Positions 7,566 to 15,838 of a stretch of DNA of 57,721 nt are shown in pieces (the first letter of the stretch is position 1; every line of letters begins with the position of its first letter). The translations under genes were made by a program, and so were the position numbers. The notes beneath the pieces were generated by a model that was not told the DNA's origin, did no database searches, and saw nothing but the letters and a program-made list of their open reading frames with translations. Source of the DNA: a virus. The stretch is from positions 1 to 57,721 of the IMG/VR virus record IMGVR_UViG_3300047318_000296. One strand, written 5' to 3'.

Positions 7566-8595
7566 TCGTAGCTTCCTTAGCCTTCTTGTACCAATCACCA
7601 AAGGTTGACTTAGCAATACCAAGGGCTCGACCCGCGCCACGAACTGAGCCAATTTCCTTGACCTTAGCTACAATTTCTGCTGCGGTGTAGATGTCACCGA
7701 ACAGAAGCTCACTGTCATCGTTGGCTGTTCTAGCCTTAATCAGTTCCTCATTTGAAATAGCGCCAATGTCGTGAGCAAATTGTAGCTCATCAATAACCGG
7801 TTCTAATTCAGACTCAACGATTTCAGGCGCGTCCCAGCTGTCATCCACGGCCTTATCGAAACGCTTGTCTCGGTCCCCAACACCGGGATTTGGGATTTCA
7901 TCCACAACTTCGTAGGTCCAAGCGCGGCCCTTAGCATTATCATAGTCCGAAGGAATGGCTACAACGTCGGCTGGATTAATCTTGACAATAACGACGCGAT
8001 GGTCGGTGGAACCACCAAAATGAGTTAAGTAACTATGAGCACAAAAATGAAGACCACGGCTGCAATGACGGTCACGGTCGGGATCAACTTCTTCACGTGG
8101 CATAGATGGACGAGAGCCAACACTGTTGTCTGTCTTACCGTCGTGAATTGAGGTGTAATCATTGCGTACCTTTTTAAATGCGAGAAAATGTCCATCTGGT
8201 GTTAGTGGCATCTGCGCCTTTTCAAGGAAAAGATACAGTTCGTTAATCGCCACCTGAGACGGGTTTTTCATCAAATTATTAAGGAAGTTGGCCCAAATAC
8301 TGATGTCCCAGCCTTCTTTCATCAGCTGAATCATTTTTGTGGTCAAAATGTTGTGGACCGGCTTGTTGCGGTAGTAAATCTCACCGTCTGTAACGGTAAC
8401 GTCGCCGTAGAGCTTACCCTTAATCGCTTCAGGAACGTCAGAAAGTTCAAGAATCTTGGCAATATCAGGATCGCCGGTCTTCAATTCTTTTACAATCTCT
8501 TCATAATAAAGGTGGCTCTGATCCACCGGAACTGGCTTTGCTCCAAAAAATAGAGTTACGCCCTTACCTGTTTGAATAAATCCAAAATTACTCAT
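7558..8595 (-). CDS. rIIB: RIIB-like protein
   Basis: 345 aa. The central region matches T4 rIIB: LFLEKAQMPLTPDGHFLAFK, DNSVGSRPSMPREEVDPD, CSRGLHFCAHSYL, VVIVKINPADVVAIPSDY and a following YEVV. The C-terminus adds a helix-turn-helix-like segment (SVRGAGRALGIAKSTFGDWY). In T4, rIIA and rIIB are membrane-associated and let the phage grow on lambda rex lysogens; the molecular mechanism is unresolved. It lies directly downstream of rIIA with a 4-nt overlap, as in T4. Confidence 0.93.
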   Translation of the reverse strand: MSNFGFIQTGKGVTLFFGAKPVPVDQSHLYYEEIVKELKTGDPDIAKILELSDVPEAIKGKLYGDVTVTDGEIYYRNKPVHNILTTKMIQLMKEGWDISIWANFLNNLMKNPSQVAINELYLFLEKAQMPLTPDGHFLAFKKVRNDYTSIHDGKTDNSVGSRPSMPREEVDPDRDRHCSRGLHFCAHSYLTHFGGSTDHRVVIVKINPADVVAIPSDYDNAKGRAWTYEVVDEIPNPGVGDRDKRFDKAVDDSWDAPEIVESELEPVIDELQFAHDIGAISNEELIKARTANDDSELLFGDIYTAAEIVAKVKEIGSVRGAGRALGIAKSTFGDWYKKAKEATNG

Positions 8596-10718
8596 GCCAT
8601 TTTCTCTTTCTTATAATGATCCATTATAGTAATATAATCGTGTAATTCGTCAGCCTTGGCTTGATCGAATTTGTAATACGTTGCAAGAATGTATTTCGTG
8701 AGGGGATAGTCGTTTTGAATTTGTGCGATCCAATGACTTAATTTATCTTCTTCGGGGATTGTACCTATGTCTTGCTTCACCGCGTCTTGATATGTCGCGA
8801 CAGGAACCAGTGCTTTCCAAGACCATACCTTAGCATCAATTTCAGCATAGTTAGGCTTTTTACCATATTTTTCTAAAAAGTCAAGCACTTTCTTGTACGA
8901 AGTGTCTTCTGTATATACCTTATTGGTAAAAAATCCACTGAAACCACTGAAATTGTCGTCGTTAATGACTTCTAGTGTAACACCTTCCTTAAATTTTTCA
9001 AAATCTATTTCTGCAAATAATTTATCACGTGCCTCGATCAGGGCATTGGTAAACCCAAATGTTTTGAACTTATGAGCGTTTTGACGCCGAACGATGATTA
9101 ATTTATCTAAATCAGTGACAAATCGCGACAAGTCATAGAAAGATGCTGTCGTTTCCTTATCGTCGGGATCAATCAGGAACCAATCACTATAGGCAACGAT
9201 ATAGCGAGTATCTTTGTCAAGGTCCTCCAAATTAACCACGTCTTCTGAGGTGTAACTGCTTCCGGGACTCTTGAAACGCTCAATCCTGCACTCAGTTTTT
9301 TTAATGCGGGGACTGATATCGTTCGGATCAGGCTTCCTACGTTCTGGTAGTTTGAGATCAGCTATGTCATGAATTAGGGGATAGCCCAAAAGCTTCTTCA
9401 GTTTACGAAGCTGTCTAGGCGTGGCATCGATATTCTTGATCCACACAACATTCGTTTTGCCGTTAAGATTATTGCGAATTCTTGCATTAATGTGCTGAAG
9501 CTTTTTGCCAGGATGTTCAATGATGAACATGGTGTCAGAATTTACGGACCAATCGCAATGATAATTGCTAACTTTAAATTTCAAAGTTTTGGATGATTGG
9601 TTCACATCATATTCACTATGATGCATGATGGTGCAGCCATAATTATGCTTCAACCTATCACGAGGAACCTGTTTATAGGGGTTAACCCTTCTACCATTAT
9701 GAACGAGATTATTGAGGTAGCTCTGAACGCTTTTAAGGACTTGATGGCCATTGTCGCCTTGAAAACATTGAGCCTCGTAATACGTTCTGACCTTGGCAAA
9801 GCGTTCGCTATATTCAGCCACGATCTCTGCATCGATTAACGCGGCTCTGTCCATGATGTTTTTGATAGTTACATCATCATAGCTGAGTGTTTCGCGACTT
9901 GGTGTCACATCCAAGTCGCCTATTGGAAAATCAATTAGAATATTTGTATTGAAAATATTCTCATGCGCCACGTTCCAAGGCTTGGGTAGGTTAGTGGTGT
10001 TAATCGGATAAATGACGCATCCTTGACGGACTCTCGGAACGCCGTGACCCTTGAAAATCTTAAAGCAAGAACCGGTATAAATAGGTTCCACTTCAGACAC
10101 GTCGATTTGATTGCCTCGAACATTGGGCTTAACGTCAAAACCACGAACAACTCGCTCAGTTTCAACCCTAAACTGTTCACAGTCTTTTGAGTTGACAGGA
10201 AATGAGACCATTAATCCGTCAAGCTCATTGGTATCTTCCGACGCCATGAGTGAAATTTGCGGAATGCCATTGACATTGATATAAGCTCCATATACACGTT
10301 TTGTGCCGCGCATGAAGGCTGTTACAGTAAAACTATCGGTGTAAGCAAATGGTGTTTTTGAGCCTAGACCAAATTTGCCCACGGCGTTATTTGTGTCTTC
10401 CTTGGTGCTTTGAAACACTGTGGTATACAGGCCCATAATGTCGTCGTGAGACAGTGACGTGCCATAATCTCGAACACTAAATGTTGGGTCTAGGAGATTT
10501 GGAAGCTGGAGATCGAAAGGCTTATCGCCCCGAGATGCTGCGATTTGAGCATCAAACGCATTACTTGAAAGTTCGCGAACAATGGCTTGAATTTTATTTG
10601 AATAAAGGCCGTCGATTAGGATTTTAAAAGCTTTACCATTTGCGGCGATGGAAAAATTTCCTGATTGTTGGGCACCGTGTACCACAACATCTGTCATTGC
10701 TAAATTATTTGATTTCAT
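8592..10718 (-). CDS. rIIA: RIIA-like protein (GHKL ATPase fold)
   Basis: 708 aa, near T4 rIIA length. The N-terminal GHKL ATP-binding motifs are clear: IVRELSSNAFDA (N box), VRDYGTSLS (G1), and GKFGLGSKTPFAYTDSF (lid and G2), as in T4 rIIA and Hsp90/MutL relatives. The rest is a long, poorly conserved region. It pairs with rIIB. ATG at 10718, two bases beyond the stop of the first gene of the operon. Confidence 0.94.
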   Translation of the reverse strand: MKSNNLAMTDVVVHGAQQSGNFSIAANGKAFKILIDGLYSNKIQAIVRELSSNAFDAQIAASRGDKPFDLQLPNLLDPTFSVRDYGTSLSHDDIMGLYTTVFQSTKEDTNNAVGKFGLGSKTPFAYTDSFTVTAFMRGTKRVYGAYINVNGIPQISLMASEDTNELDGLMVSFPVNSKDCEQFRVETERVVRGFDVKPNVRGNQIDVSEVEPIYTGSCFKIFKGHGVPRVRQGCVIYPINTTNLPKPWNVAHENIFNTNILIDFPIGDLDVTPSRETLSYDDVTIKNIMDRAALIDAEIVAEYSERFAKVRTYYEAQCFQGDNGHQVLKSVQSYLNNLVHNGRRVNPYKQVPRDRLKHNYGCTIMHHSEYDVNQSSKTLKFKVSNYHCDWSVNSDTMFIIEHPGKKLQHINARIRNNLNGKTNVVWIKNIDATPRQLRKLKKLLGYPLIHDIADLKLPERRKPDPNDISPRIKKTECRIERFKSPGSSYTSEDVVNLEDLDKDTRYIVAYSDWFLIDPDDKETTASFYDLSRFVTDLDKLIIVRRQNAHKFKTFGFTNALIEARDKLFAEIDFEKFKEGVTLEVINDDNFSGFSGFFTNKVYTEDTSYKKVLDFLEKYGKKPNYAEIDAKVWSWKALVPVATYQDAVKQDIGTIPEEDKLSHWIAQIQNDYPLTKYILATYYKFDQAKADELHDYITIMDHYKKEKMA

Positions 10719-10720
10719 GC

Positions 10721-10927
10721 TTAATAAAGGTCCTGTTCAATAAGGTCGATACATCTATCATAATCATTTTGGGATGTCAATAGGTCATCGTCATAAAATT
10801 CAATGTCGTGAATAATTGGGTTTCGATTCACAGGATCAGGCATTGCCATAACTAGGCCAGAAATTTGTTCACCGTCGAAAATGATGTCAAATTTGATCCA
10901 CTCGTAAAATTCGTATATTTCAATCAT
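10721..10927 (-). CDS. Small hypothetical protein, first gene of the leftward operon
   Basis: 68 aa, acidic, with a beta-like start (KFDIIFDGEQISGLVMAM) and an Asp-rich tail. It directly follows the leftward half of the bidirectional promoter, with a leader of only about 20 nt. Unknown. Confidence 0.65.
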   Translation of the reverse strand: MIEIYEFYEWIKFDIIFDGEQISGLVMAMPDPVNRNPIIHDIEFYDDDLLTSQNDYDRCIDLIEQDLY

Positions 10928-10934
10928 TTAATTA

Positions 10935-10982
10935 TTGACTTTCATTTATTTTCGTGATATCATGCTTTTATCGTAATGTCAA
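10935..10982. promoter_or_regulatory. Interlocked bidirectional promoter
   Basis: Plus strand: TTGACT (10935-10940), 17 bp, TATCAT (10958-10963). Minus strand: TTGACA (10982-10977), 17 bp, TATCAC (10959-10954). The two -10 boxes overlap on the 8-bp palindrome TGATATCA, and the -35 boxes are symmetric about 10958.5. It drives the 10 kb leftward operon (rIIA, rIIB and the rest) and the rightward NAD block. The two initiation complexes cannot bind at once. Confidence 0.8.
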
Positions 10983-11032
10983 GTGCGCTTTCTCAAATTT
11001 ATTTGAGGAAGTACGTTAAAGAGAAAAACAAA

Positions 11033-11206
11033 ATGACTGAAGAAAAAATTTGTAGCTGTAATCCTAGTCAAAGTGAAATTAAAGCAGATGAAGCTATTGA
11101 CTTTATCCGAAATAACAATCAGATTTATGCACGGTATCACAAAGATTGTGCCGTGCATGGATTTAAACGCCTAACAGAAAGTGGAGAAAAGAGTGATCAC
11201 ATCTAA
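11033..11206 (+). CDS. Small hypothetical protein (57 aa)
   Basis: Starts MTEEKICSCNPSQSEIKADE. A Cys-x-Cys near the N-terminus and HKDCAVHGF later could bind a metal. The earlier in-frame ATG at 10976 lies almost at the promoter's transcription start; AAAGAGA upstream of 11033 favours the shorter form. Confidence 0.6.
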   Translation: MTEEKICSCNPSQSEIKADEAIDFIRNNNQIYARYHKDCAVHGFKRLTESGEKSDHI

Positions 11207-11321
11207 CATGAAGCGGCAGCTGTTTGAACTAGCATTGAGGCAAGTCATTATGTCTCACTCTGACGTACCGAAAGAGAAAGCTAAATTGATGGCTAAGGAG
11301 GCCGCGATCCAATGCCAGTGA
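11193..11321 (+). CDS. Small hypothetical protein (42 aa)
   Basis: GTG at 11193 with GGAG seven bases upstream, reading MITSNMKRQLFELALRQVIM and on to 11321. Basic and helical. It overlaps both neighbours by about 10 nt, which fits coupled translation. Unknown. Confidence 0.55.
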   Translation: MITSNMKRQLFELALRQVIMSHSDVPKEKAKLMAKEAAIQCQ

Positions 11322-11710
11322 TTTTCCAGAAATGGATCAGTAGAGAAGACCTAGTAAATAATCGCGACGTTCTCTATCTCTTTGGCGACAATTTGGAGCG
11401 CAAAGGTATGGGAGGTCAGGCCAAAGAAATGCGTGGCGAACCTAACGCAGTAGGGATCGCGACAAAGAAAAAGCCTTCTCTATTCGAAGATAGTTTTTTC
11501 AGCGATGCAGACATGGAGCTTTTTCTAACTCATTATGACGAAGACATGGAAAGGGTTGACGAACATTTGGATCAAGGAGGTGTAGTCGTCGTTCCCAGCG
11601 ATGGGTTAGGGACCGGCCTATCAGAACTACCGACACGAGCCCCAAAAATTAATCAGTACATCGTGGGTGGTATTCAATCAATGAGGAAAATTTATGGACA
11701 GTACATCTGA
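11312..11710 (+). CDS. Conserved phage protein of the FGDN/GGQA/MRGEPN type
   Basis: 132 aa. The run LYLFGDNLERKGMGGQAKEM, then RGEPNAVGIATKKKPS, DSFFSDADMELF and VVVPSDGLGTGLSELP, is a conserved pattern I know from phage and plasmid proteins of unknown function. The glycine-rich loops (GMGGQA, DGLGTGLSELP) look like phosphate or ADP-ribose binding loops, which would suit its place ahead of NAD salvage genes, but that is inference. GGAGG lies 11 nt before the ATG. Confidence 0.7.
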   Translation: MPVIFQKWISREDLVNNRDVLYLFGDNLERKGMGGQAKEMRGEPNAVGIATKKKPSLFEDSFFSDADMELFLTHYDEDMERVDEHLDQGGVVVVPSDGLGTGLSELPTRAPKINQYIVGGIQSMRKIYGQYI

Positions 11711-11837
11711 CGAACTGCTGGCTCAATATGAAAGCATAGCAGAATTCTTGTTGCATATGCATTTCAAAACAGGTGACGAGAAATATTGGAAGGAGATTAA
11801 GAAAATTGGAACGATCAACTCAAATGACTCCAAATAA
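11694..11837 (+). CDS. Small hypothetical protein (47 aa)
   Basis: ATG at 11694 has GAGG seven to eight bases upstream, inside the end of the previous gene. Product starts MDSTSDELLAQYESIAEFLL and is acidic then basic. Unknown. Confidence 0.6.
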   Translation: MDSTSDELLAQYESIAEFLLHMHFKTGDEKYWKEIKKIGTINSNDSK

Positions 11838-11967
11838 AATCGCTACTAAAAAAGACGTAGACATTCTGGCAGATTATGCCGATATTTACGCCGAACTTAA
11901 CGAGGTAGATGATGAAGAGTATCGTAGTTATGTACACGATCTAGGTTTGAGTGACGAGGACTATTAG
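11824..11967 (+). CDS. Small hypothetical acidic protein (47 aa)
   Basis: MTPNKIATKKDVDILADYAD and on, very acidic at the end (EVDDEEYRSYVHDLGLSDEDY). ATG at 11824 is used; a TTG at 11806 with GGAG upstream is an alternative start. It is the last gene before a terminator. Confidence 0.6.
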   Translation: MTPNKIATKKDVDILADYADIYAELNEVDDEEYRSYVHDLGLSDEDY

Positions 11968-12001
11968 AGTTGTTGGAGTTAAAGTTGATGAGTTAAGGGA
12001 T

Positions 12002-12030
12002 GGCCCGCGTCAGCGGGCCTCTTTATTTTA
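12002..12030 (+). terminator. Intrinsic terminator
   Basis: GGCCCGC-GTCA-GCGGGCC hairpin followed by TCTTTATTTT. It ends the first rightward transcript upstream of the NAD genes. Confidence 0.85.
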
Positions 12031-12049
12031 TGGATCATTCAAAAAGTTC

Positions 12050-12078
12050 TTGACATAATCATTTTATTATGTTAAGGT
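12050..12078 (+). promoter_or_regulatory. Probable promoter for the NAD salvage operon
   Basis: Consensus TTGACA at 12050-12055. At 17 bp spacing the -10 is a weak TAAGGT (12073-12078), although AT-rich TATTATG lies inside the spacer. Placement directly after a terminator and 70 bp before nadM supports it. Confidence 0.5.
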
Positions 12079-12145
12079 GCCTTTACATCATGCGAAGAAG
12101 TATGGTGGACTACCTAACCGAACTACCACAGGAGAATGTGTGAAA

Positions 12146-13168
12146 ATGTACGATACACTCGTATTGAATGGAAGATTCCAACTCTTTAGTCGCGCCCACA
12201 AGCGCTTGTTGGACGAAGCTCTGGATCGAGCACCGCATGTCATCACCATTTTAGGTTCGGCTGACATCGCTAGAAACCCACGAAATCCCTTTACCGCTTC
12301 AGAACGCGCAAAAATGATTCAGTCATGTTATGGTGAATCAACGAATAAGCGTATTCACTTTTTGGGTCAACGGGACTACCCTTACAACAACGATAAATAC
12401 GTGACTAGTGTTCGTAGTGCGGTAGATGCTACAACAACGTCGATTTATGGGTTTACTGACAAGCCTAAAAAAATAGGTATTATCGGTCACGTGAAAGATA
12501 AGCACGGAGCTTATATCCGCAATTTTCATGAATGGGACACGATTGAAATTGAGAACCACTTGAAAATTAATGCTACTGATCTTCGTGCTAAGTTTTTTGA
12601 AGGAGAATTGATTTCAGAAGAATTAGTTCATCCTAATGTTTTAAATGAGTTGTACAAATTTAGCAACACCGAGGATTATAAAAATCTTGTAGACGAATAT
12701 CAACACTATAAAGATTATAAACTTAAGTGGGCTTCGTCGCCATTTCCTCCAACTTTTAACACAGTAGATGCGGTCGTAGTAAAAAACGGTTGTATCCTAA
12801 TGATTCAGAGGAAAATGCTTCCGGGGAAAAATCTATGGGCTTTGCCGGGAGGCTTTATTGAGCAGGACCAAACTATTCTTGAGGCTTTGATAGCGGAACT
12901 TACTCAAGAAACTACAATTAAATTAAAAGAAGAAGAAATCCTTAGTTCAATTTCTTGGTCCCGTAGATTCGATCATCCTTTCAGAAGTCTTAGGGGAAGA
13001 GTTATTACCGATGCTTTCTTGATTAAGTTGCGAGGAGGTGGCCCACTACCAAAAGTTAAAGGTGGGGACGATGCTAAGAAAGCTAAGTGGATTAAAATTG
13101 AGGATATTCGTCGTGATGAATTATTTGACGATCACGGAGATATTATAGAGACGATGCTCGGAATCTAA
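12146..13168 (+). CDS. nadM: Bifunctional NMN adenylyltransferase / Nudix hydrolase
   Basis: 340 aa. The N-terminal half is a nucleotidylyltransferase: NGRFQLFSRAHKRLL holds the substrate loop and histidine motif (the usual HxGH is divergent, with only the second His kept), and NPFTASERAKMIQ is a conserved helix. The C-terminal half is a Nudix domain, LPGGFIEQDQTILEALIAEL, with TQET in place of the usual REE. It joins NMN and ATP to make NAD, and the Nudix part may hydrolyse ADP-ribose. The same fusion exists in phage KVP40. ATG at 12146 follows GGAG. It is co-transcribed with nadV, 31 bp downstream. Confidence 0.88.
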   Translation: MYDTLVLNGRFQLFSRAHKRLLDEALDRAPHVITILGSADIARNPRNPFTASERAKMIQSCYGESTNKRIHFLGQRDYPYNNDKYVTSVRSAVDATTTSIYGFTDKPKKIGIIGHVKDKHGAYIRNFHEWDTIEIENHLKINATDLRAKFFEGELISEELVHPNVLNELYKFSNTEDYKNLVDEYQHYKDYKLKWASSPFPPTFNTVDAVVVKNGCILMIQRKMLPGKNLWALPGGFIEQDQTILEALIAELTQETTIKLKEEEILSSISWSRRFDHPFRSLRGRVITDAFLIKLRGGGPLPKVKGGDDAKKAKWIKIEDIRRDELFDDHGDIIETMLGI

Positions 13169-13199
13169 ATTTAATTCAATAACTTAGGAGAAAATTTTA

Positions 13200-14621
13200 A
13201 TGTTACTTACTAGAAATATTATTACATCAAATGATGCTTACAAATTCAGCCATCTTTTTGTGGTTCGAGAAGATATCACATCAGCTGTATCTTACATCGA
13301 AGCTCGGTCCGGTTGGACCGATGAAATTGTATTCTTCGGGCTTCAGGCTTACATCAGGGAATATCTGATGAAACGAGTCACAATTCAGGATATCGATAAG
13401 GCAGAACGTTACGCTAAGTCAGCCATGATTCCTTTCAGCCGCAAGACGTGGGAGAGAGTTGTTAACGAATTCGATGGATATGTACCGGTAAAAATTGAAG
13501 CTCTTGCTGAAGGTACTGTAGTTCCTCATGGCGTGCCGGTGGTTCAAATCTCCTCAGACGTAATGCCTGAGATCGTGGCGGAAATTGAGACGAGTCTGTT
13601 GCGGGCTATATGGTATCCGTCAACGGTCGCCACGCTTTCTCGCGCAATCAAGAAAAATATTGCGGAATTTTACAAGAAAACTTCCGATCTGGATATCCAT
13701 AATCCGATGACTCTTGCTTGTGCGCTGAATGACTTCGCCGGTCGCGGCGTGTCATCTGGTGAAACCGCGTCTCTAGGTGGTATGGCTCATGCCTTGTCCT
13801 TCTTAGGATCGGATACTCTTGAGGCCATCGAAGCCGCCGTGGTTTACTACGATCATGATCTAGAAAAAGATGGTCCAGTAATTATTTCCGTACCCGCTAC
13901 GGAACATAGTGTAACGACTATGAATGGAGAAGATGGAGAATCTGCTTTCATTGGTAAGGTGATTGATACTTTTACTGATATGGGATATCCAATCATCTCG
14001 ATTGTTGCAGACAGCTATGATCTTGATCGCTTCGTTACAGAGTACATCGGCACGGTTTATAAGGAAAAGATTGAAGCTCGTGATGGCTGGATCGTGGTCA
14101 GACCGGATAGTGGTGAGCCTACGGAAGTTGTTCCGCGTGTTCTAAGAATGCTTGACGAAAAATTTGGATCAACGATTAATTCCAAAGAATTTAAAGTTCT
14201 TAATCCAAAGGTTCGAGTTATTCAGGGAGACGGTGTAAACCGTAAATCAATCAACGACATTCTTTTTGCCGTCGCTTCTGCTGGATTCTCTGCCGAGAAC
14301 GTAGTTTTTGGTATGGGAGGGCAACTTCTTCAGGCTCCGATGCGTGACGATTTCTCGTGGGCCATGAAGACTAACGAAGTCACTATTAACGGCGTCAGAA
14401 CCGATGTCCAGAAGAGACCAAAGACGGATATGTCCAAAGCTAGTAAAGCAGGTAGGCAGGCAGTCGTTTTTAATGGAGACAAACTAGTTTCCATTAAGAA
14501 AGCTGATCTGGATAATGCAAGCCACGGAACTAAGAACTTCCTTGAGCCGGTTTGGGAGGGTGGTAAATATCTGCGACCACCAATTAAATTCTCCGAGGTT
14601 CGAGCTAACTCTAAAATTTAA
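13200..14621 (+). CDS. nadV: Nicotinamide phosphoribosyltransferase
   Basis: 473 aa, normal length for NAMPT/NadV. Recognisable blocks are SNDAYKFSHLFV, VKIEALAEGTVVPHGVPVVQ, LNDFAGRGVSSGETASLGG, SVPATEHSV, SIVADSYDLDRF, WIVVRPDSGEP, VIQGDGVNRKSI and the final KTDMSKASKAGRQAV. It condenses nicotinamide with PRPP to NMN, which the upstream gene converts to NAD. TAGGAGAAAATTTTAATG gives a strong start. Such pairs restore NAD after host depletion (the NARP2-type pathway). Confidence 0.95.
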   Translation: MLLTRNIITSNDAYKFSHLFVVREDITSAVSYIEARSGWTDEIVFFGLQAYIREYLMKRVTIQDIDKAERYAKSAMIPFSRKTWERVVNEFDGYVPVKIEALAEGTVVPHGVPVVQISSDVMPEIVAEIETSLLRAIWYPSTVATLSRAIKKNIAEFYKKTSDLDIHNPMTLACALNDFAGRGVSSGETASLGGMAHALSFLGSDTLEAIEAAVVYYDHDLEKDGPVIISVPATEHSVTTMNGEDGESAFIGKVIDTFTDMGYPIISIVADSYDLDRFVTEYIGTVYKEKIEARDGWIVVRPDSGEPTEVVPRVLRMLDEKFGSTINSKEFKVLNPKVRVIQGDGVNRKSINDILFAVASAGFSAENVVFGMGGQLLQAPMRDDFSWAMKTNEVTINGVRTDVQKRPKTDMSKASKAGRQAVVFNGDKLVSIKKADLDNASHGTKNFLEPVWEGGKYLRPPIKFSEVRANSKI

Positions 14622-14625
14622 AACT

Positions 14626-14655
14626 AAAAAGCCCTCTTAAGAGGGCTTTATTTTA
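14626..14655. terminator. Shared bidirectional terminator
   Basis: AAAGCCCTC-TTAA-GAGGGCTTT with T-rich tails on both sides. It ends nadV rightward. The last codons and stop of the convergent HNH gene lie inside the hairpin. Confidence 0.85.
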
Positions 14656-15608
14656 TCTGGATAATTATATAACCTTATATTCTCCAGCCATTTAATCCAA
14701 TCACTGAAATCTAATTTATGTTTTGCGTAATTACAAATTTTACAGCAGGGCACACAATTGTATCCGGCATAGCCTATTGAATTATCGATTCTATCAACTC
14801 CATTCAATAGAAATGATTTCAATTTCTTAAACTTATTTTTTCTCGGAGATTTTTTCGTGGAGGGCGGTGAATTACAATATGAACAATTATTTTGAATTAA
14901 AACAGAGAAATCGTCGTAAGGAAGAGAAAATTCGTAACCTCTTTTCTTGGCATCATTCCTGTAGCCTCTATAAAGCTTTAATGTAATAGCTCCAAGACCA
15001 TCTTCTTCAGTGGAACGAATATTAAAGTCAAGGGTATTTTTATTTTCGGAATATTTGTAAGTAATTACACGCCTTATCCAAGAAATCCACTCTTCAACAG
15101 TTAATGGACCCTTAGCATAGTTACAAGTTTTACAACATGGGACAACATTATTTGCATGATACCCCTTACTGTTATCTAATCTATCTATTCCATTCACGTA
15201 CAAATCTTCGACGTTTGCTTCCTTAACCGCTCTGGACTTTTTAGGTGTGCTAGGCGGTGATCCGCAATAATGGCAGCTCCTAAATATTAACACTTCAAAC
15301 TCCGAAAGAGAAAGATCAAATTCATAATTTCTTGTAGTAGCACCTAATTTGTAATCTCTAAACATTTTGTTTATGATAGGCGTTACTCTTTGTTTTCGAG
15401 GCAAATTTTTAATATTAAACTCGCTAGCTTTACAGCCGCATGATTTAGCTCTACCGTTCCTTAAATTTGTACTAACAACATATGTTATTTTTCCACATAC
15501 ACACTCGCACTTATATTTGTAAGCTTTTTGCCTTCCACCGTATTCTATTACGGTTAAATAATTGAATTGATCACCTTCTTTAAGGCGTGGATATACATGT
15601 TTACTCAT
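14637..15608 (-). CDS. HNH endonuclease with two tandem nuclease motifs
   Basis: 323 aa. The N-terminal zinc-type module (YKYKCECVCGKITYVV, then AKSCGC) is followed by two similar halves. Half one has CHYCGSPPSTP, NGIDRLDNSKGYHANNVVPC and CKTCNYAKGPLTVEEWI. Half two has CSYCNSPPSTK, NGVDRIDNSIGYAGYNCVPC and CKICNYAKHKLDFSDWI. Both are HNH-like with CxxC pairs, pointing to internal duplication. Free-standing HNH proteins in phages are typically homing endonucleases. It is AT-rich compared with its neighbours and sits alone between terminators, as expected of a mobile intruder. Confidence 0.85.
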   Translation of the reverse strand: MSKHVYPRLKEGDQFNYLTVIEYGGRQKAYKYKCECVCGKITYVVSTNLRNGRAKSCGCKASEFNIKNLPRKQRVTPIINKMFRDYKLGATTRNYEFDLSLSEFEVLIFRSCHYCGSPPSTPKKSRAVKEANVEDLYVNGIDRLDNSKGYHANNVVPCCKTCNYAKGPLTVEEWISWIRRVITYKYSENKNTLDFNIRSTEEDGLGAITLKLYRGYRNDAKKRGYEFSLPYDDFSVLIQNNCSYCNSPPSTKKSPRKNKFKKLKSFLLNGVDRIDNSIGYAGYNCVPCCKICNYAKHKLDFSDWIKWLENIRLYNYPDKIKPS

Positions 15609-15647
15609 AATTATTAACTGAATTAAGCAATTTCTAGTTCAAATGTT

Positions 15648-15767
15648 TTAATGGAAAGCCGCGACACATAATTGCCGACCACTGACAGGAGAACTATTAA
15701 CCCCAGCGTTCCGGTCGAAGCGGCAATTACCGACCCCGCTCGCTCCTCGATGGAACGAACCAGCCAT
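15648..15767 (-). pseudogene. Relic of a tail-fibre C-terminus
   Basis: This 120-bp stretch matches the last 39 codons of the fibre gene ending at 17738. It reads AGSFHRGASG, a divergent middle, then VNSSPVSGRQLCVAAF and a stop. The middle is shifted by one base and shifted back, so the frame is lost over about 10 codons. No SD or upstream coding region remains. It is a leftover from duplication or exchange of fibre tips. The rest of the 15609-15838 gap holds only the terminator below. Confidence 0.8.
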
Positions 15768-15794
15768 CAAGGGCATATGCTACCCCTAAAAGAT

Positions 15795-15826
15795 TAAAGC
15801 CCCGCCATTGGCGGGCTTTATTTTTA
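15795..15826 (-). terminator. Intrinsic terminator
   Basis: AAAGCCCGCC-AAT-GGCGGGGCTTT in the minus direction, followed by AATCTTTT. It ends the esterase cassette at 15839. On the plus strand the same stem is followed by ATTTTT, so it may work both ways. Confidence 0.75.
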
Positions 15827-15838
15827 TGGATAAACTGA

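Noticed and set aside
7566-7652. 29-residue N-terminal extension of the acyl carrier protein
   Set aside because: It lies inside the rIIB coding region, has no SD, and would exceed the normal ACP length; ATG 7565 gives a standard ACP.
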